A stretch of DNA of 25,631 bases, taken from contig JBMNRY010000019.1 of the NCBI GenBank assembly GCA_050944915.1, positions 1 through 25,631 of the forward strand. The letters are read 5' to 3'. The notes under the pieces are model-generated. The model had not been told where the DNA came from. It worked only from the letters and a program-made list of their open reading frames with translations, and searched no databases. This document shows positions 1-6,949 of the stretch, in pieces. The position numbers and the translations under genes are program-made. This stretch comes from JBMNRY01 sp050944915 (GTDB lineage Bacteria; Bacillota; Limnochordia; JAAZLZ01). Position 1 is the first letter of the stretch; the number at the start of each line of letters is the position of its first letter.

Positions 1-665
1 ATCTCTCCAAGGTTGTGACCATCGATTTCTAAAACATGCCAACCGAAGCTATCAAAGCGCTCGGCCACCTGTTCGAGGGATTTCACATCCCGGACATCGC
101 CGTCGATTTGCAGGCGGTTGTAGTCGACGAAGGCCATGAGATTATCCAATCTATGGTGGACACTAGTCATCGCAGCTTCCCAAACTTGGCCTTCCTGCAG
201 CTCCCCATCACCGAGGAGGACGTAGACCCGGTAGTCCCGTCCATCCAACTTGCCGGCTAAAGCCATGCCGTTAGCCATAGAAAGCCCTTGGCCTAAGGAA
301 CCCGTCGATGCTTCCACCCCGGGGGTGTTTTTCATATCGGGGTGGCCTTGGAGCATCCGCCCGATTTTCCGCAGACCCATCAGTTCTTCCACGGGGAAAT
401 AGCCGGCTTCCGCCAAGGCGGCGTACAAGGCCGGTGCCCCATGACCCTTAGATAACACGAAGCGATCCCGCTCCTCCCACTGGGGGTTTTGGGGATCATG
501 ACGCATGATCTGAAAGTAGAGGGCGGTGACCACATCGGCCATGGACAGGGACCCCCCCGGATGGCCCGATTTGGCTTCCCCGACCATAGTCACGATATGG
601 CGCCGGATAGCCCGGGCCTTGACCTCCAATTCCTTTGTTGCTTCTTCCCATTTTGCCAACTCCAT
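1..665 (-). CDS. Transketolase, N-terminal subunit (3' end outside window)
   Basis: Split transketolase alpha part: the thiamine-diphosphate-binding domain of the enzyme that moves two-carbon units between sugar phosphates in the non-oxidative pentose phosphate pathway; its partner would be a separate C-terminal subunit just beyond the left edge. Translating the minus strand from ATG at 665 gives about 221 residues without a stop. Visible hallmarks are SGHPGGSLSMADV near residue 30, SKGHGAPALYA, GSLGQGLSMANGMA, and the ThDP motif GDGELQEGQVWEA ending in DYN about 25 residues later. The SD (GGAAAGGAG) overlaps the stop of the upstream yitT-like gene, so the two are probably co-transcribed. The family is certain; whether a C-terminal subunit follows cannot be seen. 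Confidence 0.95.
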   Translation of the reverse strand, partial: MELAKWEEATKELEVKARAIRRHIVTMVGEAKSGHPGGSLSMADVVTALYFQIMRHDPQNPQWEERDRFVLSKGHGAPALYAALAEAGYFPVEELMGLRKIGRMLQGHPDMKNTPGVEASTGSLGQGLSMANGMALAGKLDGRDYRVYVLLGDGELQEGQVWEAAMTSVHHRLDNLMAFVDYNRLQIDGDVRDVKSLEQVAERFDSFGWHVLEIDGHNLGE

Positions 666-676
666 CTTCTCCTTTC

Positions 677-1519
677 CTAGACCTGTTGAAAGCCTTCTCC
701 TAACACTTCGTGGACATCGGTGATGATCATGAAAGCACCGGGATCGATGTCCACCACGATTTCCTTCGCCCGGGTGATCTCCGCCCGGGAAACGATGACC
801 ATCAACACCTCCCGGGCTTGCCCGGTGTACATCCCCCGTCCCTGGAGGACCGTTACACCCCTTTCCATTTTCTTCAGGATAGCCTCTCCGACCTGCGTCG
901 GCTCAGAGGAAATGATATATAAAGCCTTAGCGTAAACGCCCCCCTGCTGGACCAAATCGATGGTCCGGGTGGTCACCAGCAGGGTAATCAAAGCATAAAG
1001 GGCCAATTCCGCGTTGAAAACAAAACCGGCTAAAAGGATGATTCCAAAATCGAGGATCAACAGGGATTGGCCGACGCTGATTTTCGTCCAGTGGTTCAAT
1101 AAATGGGCCCCCATATCGGTTCCCCCCGTGGAGCCGCCGAAACGAAAGGCAATCCCGATCCCGATCCCGCTGATGCCGCCGCCGTAAAGGGCGGCCAACA
1201 AGGAATCTTGGGTGAAGGACAAAGCCGGCATCAACTCCAAGGCGAAGGATAACAAGGTAGCCCCAAACAAGGTTTTTACGCCGAAGAGGGGGCCTAAAAC
1301 CCGCCAGCTGAGAAGGAATAAAGGTATGTTAATGGCCAACATAGTCCGACCGACAGGCAAGCCGAAAAGATGGTACAATAAAATCCCCAGACCGCTTACA
1401 CCGCCGGCGGCCAACCGGGCGGGGACTAAGAACCAGGCGATGCCCATGGCGGTGATGACCACCCCCACCGCGACCCCCAGGTATTCATAGACATGTTGGT
1501 ACCAAGGCTTTCTTTTCAA
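677..1519 (-). CDS. YitT family membrane protein (DUF161 + DUF2179)
   Basis: Polytopic inner-membrane protein of unknown transport role. The first ~190 residues hold hydrophobic segments with the conserved GGSTGGTDM motif; the last ~80 residues (AKALYIISSEP to the end) form the cytoplasmic DUF2179 domain. I chose the TTG at 1519: it is preceded by a GGGGGGTGGG stretch, overlaps the stop of the wecG-like gene as TTGA (translational coupling), and gives 280 residues, the normal YitT length. An upstream start at 1648 is in frame but would lie inside wecG and add a low-complexity tail. Function remains open in the whole family. Confidence 0.88.
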   Translation of the reverse strand: MKRKPWYQHVYEYLGVAVGVVITAMGIAWFLVPARLAAGGVSGLGILLYHLFGLPVGRTMLAINIPLFLLSWRVLGPLFGVKTLFGATLLSFALELMPALSFTQDSLLAALYGGGISGIGIGIAFRFGGSTGGTDMGAHLLNHWTKISVGQSLLILDFGIILLAGFVFNAELALYALITLLVTTRTIDLVQQGGVYAKALYIISSEPTQVGEAILKKMERGVTVLQGRGMYTGQAREVLMVIVSRAEITRAKEIVVDIDPGAFMIITDVHEVLGEGFQQV

Positions 1520-2247
1520 TTTCCCACCCCCCGGAATTTCTCCCAAAGGACCGCAGCCGCAAACCGGGGCAAGGCCCCCATCCGCCGCAAACGACGGGGC
1601 TCCTGGGCCAAGCGAAAGGCCCATTCCAAACCTCTTCTTTGCATCCACTGGGGAGCCCGCCCCAGTCGGCCGGCCAAAACATCGAAACTACCCCCGACAC
1701 CGATCCCCACGGGGACCCTTAGGGCAGGCAGATGCTCCGCCAGCCAGAGTTCCTGGCGAGCCATACCGAGGCCCACGGCCAAAATCTGGGGCTGGGCCCC
1801 TTTGATTTCCTCCAGGATCTCCCTTTCCTCCCTGGGAGTAAAATACCCATGGTGGTAACCGGCGATACTCAACCTGGGGTAGACCCGTTGGAGATTGGCC
1901 ACCGCGTCGGCTATCACTTCCCCTCGGGCTCCTAGAAAATAAACGCGGTAGCCCCGCTGGGCAGATAGGGCCAGGAGCCGACCGAGGAGATCGATGCCCG
2001 CCACCCGTTCCGGCAAAGGATGGCCCAAAATCCGGGAGGCCCAAAGGAGTCCCACCCCATCGGGAACCACCAGAGCTGCCCCCTCCATAGCTTGGGCCAA
2101 GGCCCTATTTGCCCTGGCGGCCATGACCATTTCCGGGTTGGCGGTGACCACATAACCACTATCTCCCTTGGCGATCATAGCCTCCAGCTGGGCGACCGCC
2201 TCCTCCATGGTCACTCCCTGGACGGGGATACCTAAGATTCTAGGCAC
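1516..2247 (-). CDS. WecG/TagA/CpsF family glycosyltransferase (GT26)
   Basis: Family GT26 enzymes add N-acetylmannosamine (or a related sugar) to a lipid-linked GlcNAc, an early step of wall teichoic acid or secondary wall polymer synthesis at the cytoplasmic membrane face. Seen: VTANPEMVMAARAN, then VVPDGVGLLWASRILG with the conserved Asp, ERVAGIDLL, and VGLGMARQELWLAEH followed by GVGGSFDVLAG. Start is GTG at 2247, with SD GGGAGGG, 16 nt inside the end of csaB; this gives 243 residues, typical of the family. An in-frame ATG at 2286 has no SD. The csaB and DUF5693 neighbours point to a pyruvylated wall polymer rather than an exopolysaccharide; the exact sugar is not visible. Confidence 0.92.
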   Translation of the reverse strand: MPRILGIPVQGVTMEEAVAQLEAMIAKGDSGYVVTANPEMVMAARANRALAQAMEGAALVVPDGVGLLWASRILGHPLPERVAGIDLLGRLLALSAQRGYRVYFLGARGEVIADAVANLQRVYPRLSIAGYHHGYFTPREEREILEEIKGAQPQILAVGLGMARQELWLAEHLPALRVPVGIGVGGSFDVLAGRLGRAPQWMQRRGLEWAFRLAQEPRRLRRMGALPRFAAAVLWEKFRGVGN

Positions 2248-3269
2248 AGGCCTTCCCTCCCTAACAACTCTTCCAATTCCTGCCAAGCGGCCCCTTCCAG
2301 GGCCGCCACCCGGGGGGAAAGCTCCCTCCCAATGGTCTCCCGCCGTCCATAAGCGTCGGAGAGCAAACGGACGATTTCCTCCGCGGTCGCCTGGGTCACC
2401 GGCAAACCAGGTCTATCGATCAGCTCTAAGAAAGCCTCAACCTTGGGATCGTAAATCAGGCCCACAGAGGGCAGTCCCACCTTAGCCCCGAGGATCAAAC
2501 TATGTAAGCGCATCCCCAAAAGGAGTCGGCAGCTTCCCAAAAGCTCCAAGGCCCCCTGGGGGGAAAGCTCCTCTGGATAAACAAGGCCCCCGCTTAAGGA
2601 GGCTACCTCCTGGCAGAGGGGTCGATCCATCTCCTGGAAGGGGATGAACAAGGGCTGCAAACCTAAAGCTTTGGCCCCTTTGGCGATCCCTTCCCCCAAG
2701 ACCCCGGGATTGAGCCCCGGCCAGGGCCGCAAAGAAAGGGCCAAATAGTTCCCTTTCTCCCTGGTCTTGGGCGGTAGGGGCAAAAGGAAGGCTGGATCCG
2801 CGGTGAGCCGAACCCCTATCCCCCGTTCTTGGGCCCACCTTTGGGAATCTCCATCCCGAACGCTCACCCACTGGGCCCGCCGGAGGGCCATCTCCGCAGC
2901 GGCCCGGCCCAAGGCTGAACGAAGGGGGCCAAGACCCTGGGCGTAAAAAACCACCCTTCGACCTAAGGCCCGGGCTAAGAGTACCAGGGACAAATAGTAC
3001 AAGGGAGAACGGAGACTAGTCTGATCTTGGAACAATCCGCCGCCCCCGAGGATAAAAAGATCGGCCTTGCTGATGGCCTTGACCATGGCGGGGCTGTTCC
3101 GGGCTACTGCCTGCAAACCATGGAGCTTCTCAGTACATAGGGGATCGGCGGAGATGACCGTTAAGCGGGCTTGAGGAGCTAGGCGGGCTAAGCCCTCCTT
3201 GAGGCCGGCCAGGATAGCTTCATCCCCTAGATTACCGAAACCATAATAACCGGCGACGACTATTTCCAC
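2232..3269 (-). CDS. csaB: Polysaccharide pyruvyl transferase CsaB
   Basis: CsaB transfers a ketal pyruvate from phosphoenolpyruvate to the secondary cell wall polymer, creating the ligand for SLH domains of S-layer proteins. Seen: N-terminal VVAGYYGFGNLGDEAIL, FILGGGGLFQDQTS near residue 88, YAQGLGPL, and a C-terminal LLGMRLHSLILGAKVGLPSVGLIYDPKV block typical of the family. Start is GTG at 3269, about 11 nt after a GGGGAGG stretch and overlapping the DUF5693 stop by 10 nt; 345 residues. A GTG at 3296 is in frame but further from the conserved start. The predicted consequence is an SLH-type S-layer in this organism, which cannot be confirmed from this window. Confidence 0.92.
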   Translation of the reverse strand: MEIVVAGYYGFGNLGDEAILAGLKEGLARLAPQARLTVISADPLCTEKLHGLQAVARNSPAMVKAISKADLFILGGGGLFQDQTSLRSPLYYLSLVLLARALGRRVVFYAQGLGPLRSALGRAAAEMALRRAQWVSVRDGDSQRWAQERGIGVRLTADPAFLLPLPPKTREKGNYLALSLRPWPGLNPGVLGEGIAKGAKALGLQPLFIPFQEMDRPLCQEVASLSGGLVYPEELSPQGALELLGSCRLLLGMRLHSLILGAKVGLPSVGLIYDPKVEAFLELIDRPGLPVTQATAEEIVRLLSDAYGRRETIGRELSPRVAALEGAAWQELEELLGREGLCLES

Positions 3270-5077
3270 AACCCCTGCCACCTCCCCTGGGCCCACTTCC
3301 AGCCCAGGATCAAAAGCAGACCGACCATCCCACCGCCGGCCAAGCCGTAGATACTGCGGGCCAGGGATACCAGCACCGGTGTATGGGCATGGGCAAAGGT
3401 ATTGACCACGGAAATGGCGCTGATCCCACCGAAAAAGCGGCCCATCCGGGCCCAGAGGTGGTCTTTAGGCAGCCATAGACCTAAAACCAGCAGGGGATAA
3501 CCGATGAGAAGCTCCTTAGTCCGAGGACGCACCCCAAAAAGACTCTCCAAGAAAGTCCGCAACTGGATTTCCAAGGAGGCCACCGGCAGATAGGTATTCC
3601 CCGTACGGCCCAGATAGACCAAAAGCAAGGCGGCGCCGAGGACCGCCAAGGCCCCATGGTAAAATCGCACCGGTTGTTTCCAGGCTTCCTTCCTCCTCCA
3701 CCCCCGGGGGAAGTAGATGAGGCCTAACCACAGAAGGGGGAACAAATGAGCGGCCTTGACCCCCCGGAACTCTTGGAGCTTGAGAATAAAACGGGTCTCC
3801 GACAAGAGGGAGGCCACAACTAAACCGCCCAAGAGGGAAAGGCCGAAGATCTGCAAAAGAGGCCCCAGCCAACGCCCTCCCGGTTTTTCGGCGACCCCTT
3901 GGAGGGCTAGAGCCGGAAAAACCAGCGCCCCCAGAAAAGCTAACCCTTGGCGGGCCCAGATGGTGTAGCCTTTAAAATAAAGGAAGATCAGTCCTAGGAT
4001 GGGCAGTAAGGGCAGCCAAGCCCACCGGGGGGGAAACCAAGGCCGTAGGAGGAGATAACCGGCCATGGCTATTCCTAATCCGGCCAGGAGGAAATAGAGG
4101 GGATGGGGAGTTAGCCGTCCCTTAGGCTCCGCCGGGCCCGGTTCATAACCACGGGCCTTTAGTTCTCGGTGGAGTTCCCCGATAAAGGAACTATTTTCCT
4201 CTAGATCCAGCTGGGTAAAGGGCCGTAGATAAAGGGCCCGGGCCCCCCGTTCCTCCACCGCCCGCAGATAACGATCTAAGGCAGCGGCAGGCTCGTAGCG
4301 GGCCATCTCCCGGGGCGTAATGCTGTGGACCCGGACCACCCGATAATCCAGGGCCTGGGCCAGGGAGGACTGGCCCCGTTGATAGGCAAATTCGATCAAG
4401 CCTAAGGGCAGCTCCCCTATTTCCTGGGCCGTCCCGGCAATATGGTCGGGATAACCACCTACCTCTTCTCCTTGGAAGATCACCGTTGACAAAGGCCCAG
4501 AGGGGGGTAAGACCACAGGACCTTGATTGCTGGGACGGGGCGCGATCAATAAGCCGTGCTCTTCGGCCAAGGCTAAGACTTCCCCGTCATAGCCCAGGGG
4601 CTGTTGAACAATTTTATGTAAGGGCAAGGGCGAATAAAAGGCCCTTCCCCGGTGGTCCTCGCCGGGGAAGAGACCGCCCATTAATTCCCCTAGTCCAGGC
4701 TTTAAGAATACCAGATAGGCACCGGGACGGATGCCCTCTTCCACCAAAGGTTCCAGGTCTGGATGAAGGGTTCCCGTCAAGGCATAAAAGGTGCGCACCG
4801 ATTGATCGGTGACGGCCACCAGATCCCCTTGGCCTGCCAGAGTCGATATGGTTTGGGGCCCCAGGGCAATGGTGGTCAAGCCGGCCTCAGCCCAAGGGGC
4901 TAGGACTTCCCCGGGGGAGAGTTCCCAGGCCGCCGCCCAGTCCTCTAAGGCAGCATAATCCATAATTAGCTCCACCCCCGTGTCCGCCCTTTCCAAGGCG
5001 ATCCGGGGACCTAAGGGTCCCAGGGCGGCCAAGCAGGCCAGGATCATGAATAACACGGGGCCATATTTCCTCCCCAT
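3260..5077 (-). CDS. DUF5693 family multi-pass membrane protein
   Basis: A 605-residue membrane protein of unknown function. An N-terminal hydrophobic anchor (GPVLFMILACLAAL) is followed by a ~320-residue extracytoplasmic part without long hydrophobic runs, then by about eight transmembrane segments from residue ~330 to the end, including an Ala/Gly-rich block near the C-terminus containing NTFAHAHTPVLVSL. I assign DUF5693 from overall architecture and from its place directly before csaB, where members of this family often lie; no catalytic motif is evident. Start is ATG at 5077 with SD GGGGGAGAGGG, 13 nt after the LmeA-like stop. The layout suggests a part in wall-polymer processing or export, but this is inference. 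Confidence 0.75.
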   Translation of the reverse strand: MGRKYGPVLFMILACLAALGPLGPRIALERADTGVELIMDYAALEDWAAAWELSPGEVLAPWAEAGLTTIALGPQTISTLAGQGDLVAVTDQSVRTFYALTGTLHPDLEPLVEEGIRPGAYLVFLKPGLGELMGGLFPGEDHRGRAFYSPLPLHKIVQQPLGYDGEVLALAEEHGLLIAPRPSNQGPVVLPPSGPLSTVIFQGEEVGGYPDHIAGTAQEIGELPLGLIEFAYQRGQSSLAQALDYRVVRVHSITPREMARYEPAAALDRYLRAVEERGARALYLRPFTQLDLEENSSFIGELHRELKARGYEPGPAEPKGRLTPHPLYFLLAGLGIAMAGYLLLRPWFPPRWAWLPLLPILGLIFLYFKGYTIWARQGLAFLGALVFPALALQGVAEKPGGRWLGPLLQIFGLSLLGGLVVASLLSETRFILKLQEFRGVKAAHLFPLLWLGLIYFPRGWRRKEAWKQPVRFYHGALAVLGAALLLVYLGRTGNTYLPVASLEIQLRTFLESLFGVRPRTKELLIGYPLLVLGLWLPKDHLWARMGRFFGGISAISVVNTFAHAHTPVLVSLARSIYGLAGGGMVGLLLILGWKWAQGRWQGLWK

Positions 5078-5090
5078 TCCCTCTCCCCCT

Positions 5091-5798
5091 TCAATCCCGA
5101 TCCCGGGCAAAAATATAGAGGCTGCCTTCTTCTAACCGCACCGATTCCAGGGTTAGGGTGAAGGGCAACCGGGAAAAATCGATGGTCAGATCAAGATTGT
5201 CCGCCACCGCATCGACCACTAATCGGGGTACCTGCAGTTCTTCGACAGTCAGAGCATCGGGGACGAAGACCAGCTTGTTTTCGGGAGCCACATGGAATCC
5301 GCCGGCGAGGGAGAGGTTAAACTTCCTTCCCAACAGCTCTACTTCTCCCAAAAGGCGGGCCGCATCCCGTTCCAACTGGATTTCTATCAATTGGATCGGA
5401 TCGATCTTGGTCCACAGATATTGGTTTAGGGCTTCTTCCTTGAGAAGGACTGTAGCCCGCAGATTCCCCAAGGATTGGAAAAGGAACTCCTGCCCTCGGA
5501 GGAGGGACATGATGGGGATTTGCAGCTGGTCGCCATCGACCAAGAAGGCCTCGATGTTCAACCCGTTATAGGTAAACCCCCGGGCATCAAAACGGAAGCG
5601 GTCTACCCCGCCTCCGAAAAGGCGCAGGGCGGGGAAGGCCTCAATTTCCACTTGCACCAAGTGGGTATCGGGATAGGCGGCCAAAAAGGCCTCCTCGATT
5701 CTGCCGGCCACATAGGACGGTAAGAAAACTTGGGTGAGGGTTAGACCCACCAGTATCAATACCACCGAGAAAAGTAAGGGTTTCTTCACCATCTTCAC
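5091..5798 (-). CDS. DUF2993 (LmeA-like) envelope protein
   Basis: About 235 residues. An N-terminal hydrophobic segment (LLFSVVLILVGLTLTQVF) works as signal or anchor; the rest is a beta-rich domain with FGGGVDRFRFDARGFTYNGL and LLRGQEFLFQSLGNLRATVLL, resembling the DUF2993/LmeA phospholipid-binding family. Its actinobacterial namesake LmeA acts in lipomannan elongation in the periplasm; what it does in Bacillota is unclear. The start is ambiguous: GTG at 5798 (longest) or ATG at 5792, with a weak SD for either. It lies 24 nt after prfB and 13 nt before DUF5693, in the same presumed transcript. Confidence 0.78.
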   Translation of the reverse strand: MKMVKKPLLFSVVLILVGLTLTQVFLPSYVAGRIEEAFLAAYPDTHLVQVEIEAFPALRLFGGGVDRFRFDARGFTYNGLNIEAFLVDGDQLQIPIMSLLRGQEFLFQSLGNLRATVLLKEEALNQYLWTKIDPIQLIEIQLERDAARLLGEVELLGRKFNLSLAGGFHVAPENKLVFVPDALTVEELQVPRLVVDAVADNLDLTIDFSRLPFTLTLESVRLEEGSLYIFARDRD

Positions 5799-5822
5799 CC
5801 CATCGTCCGACCGCCCTGTCCT

Positions 5823-6939
5823 TTATTGACCTCCCTGATGTCGCAAATAGCCCTCGATGAAAGGGGTTAATTCTCCGTCCATAACCCCATCCACGTTGCC
5901 TGTTTCCACATTGGTTCGGTGATCCTTGACCATGGTGTAGGGACAAAAGACGTAGGAGCGGATCTGATTACCCCAAGCGATTTCACCTTGGTCTCCCCTG
6001 ATTTCCTCCACCTTGGCTTGTTGTTCTTGCCGTTTCCGTTCCGCCAAGCGGGAACGTAAGATCCGCATGGCGAACTCCCGGTTTTGGTGTTGGGAGCGTT
6101 CGCTCTGGGATTGGACCACGATGCCTGTGGGCATATGGGTGATCCGCACCGCGGAGTCGGTCTTGTTCACATGCTGTCCACCGGCGCCGCTGGCCCGGTA
6201 GGTATCGATTTTCAAATCGGCGGGGTTGATCTCGACCTCCACATCCTCCTCCATCTCCGGGATCACATCGACGGAGGCAAAGGAGGTATGGCGCCGTCCC
6301 GAAGCATCGAAGGGAGAGATGCGCACCAAACGATGGACACCCTTTTCCCCCCGGAGATAACCGTAGGCATAGGGACCTTTGATACTCAAAGTGACGCTTT
6401 TGATCCCCGCTTCATCGCCGGGAGATAGGTCAAGGGTTTCCACCGTCATCCCTTGGTCCTCACCCCAGCGGGTATACATCCGCAACAACATCTGGGCCCA
6501 ATCCTGGGCTTCGGTCCCCCCGGCACCGGCATGGATGGAGAGGATGGCATCATGGTGGTCATAGGGCCCACCCAGCAGGGTAGTCAAAGCCAAGCCCTCC
6601 AGGCCGGCTTGGAGTTCCTTCAATCCCCCTTGGATCTCCGCCACCGCCTCGGCATCCCGCTCCTCGAGGGCCAACTGCCAGTAGACTTCCAGATCTTCAT
6701 ATTGTTTATGAAGGCTATCCCAACCGTCGACCCGTTCCTTAAGCTGTTTCAGCTCCCCGATGGTCCGTTGGGCACTTTTTTGATCATCCCAAAAACCGGG
6801 GACACCCATCTTTTCTTCCAAAGCTCGGATCTGCTGCCGTTTAGCAGCTAAGTCAAAGATAAGCCCCCATTTCCTCTAGTTGGGCGCCGATGGCTCCCAA
6901 TTGATCCTCAATAACTTGTCCTTCCAATTCCCAGTCCAC
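5823..6939 (-). CDS. prfB: Peptide chain release factor 2 (programmed +1 frameshift)
   Basis: RF2 recognises UGA and UAA and triggers peptide release. Two frames are joined: GTG at 6939, preceded by a perfect AGGAGG that overlaps the secA stop, encodes 28 residues up to CTT, then an in-frame TGA at 6855-6853. Skipping one T gives GAC and reading continues to the TAA at 5823, for a product of about 371 residues. Numbered on the shifted product, the anticodon-like SPF is at 208-210 and the catalytic GGQ at 253-255, close to the positions in E. coli RF2. An ORF starting only at 6821 would lack the conserved N-terminal helix. This is the known autoregulation: low RF2 favours frameshifting and therefore RF2 synthesis. 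Confidence 0.96.
6852..6868 (-). promoter_or_regulatory. prfB programmed frameshift site
   Basis: Read on the minus strand: a GGGGG run, five bases (CTTAT), then the slippery CTT TGA C. CTT is codon 28 of the zero frame. The G-run acts as an internal SD that pushes the ribosome forward by one base at the slow UGA codon. In E. coli the G-run is separated from CTT by three bases; here it is five, while the CTTTGAC heptamer is unchanged. Confidence 0.93.
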
Positions 6940-6949
6940 GGCGAACCTC

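Noticed and set aside
1212..1490. Many long plus-strand reading frames opposite the minus-strand genes
   Set aside because: They lack SDs, have biased composition typical of shadow frames, and lie over well-recognised genes.
1520..1648. Upstream extension of the yitT-like gene from 1648
   Set aside because: It lies within the wecG-like gene in another frame, is Gly/Pro-rich and not part of the YitT family; the coupled TTG at 1519 is better.
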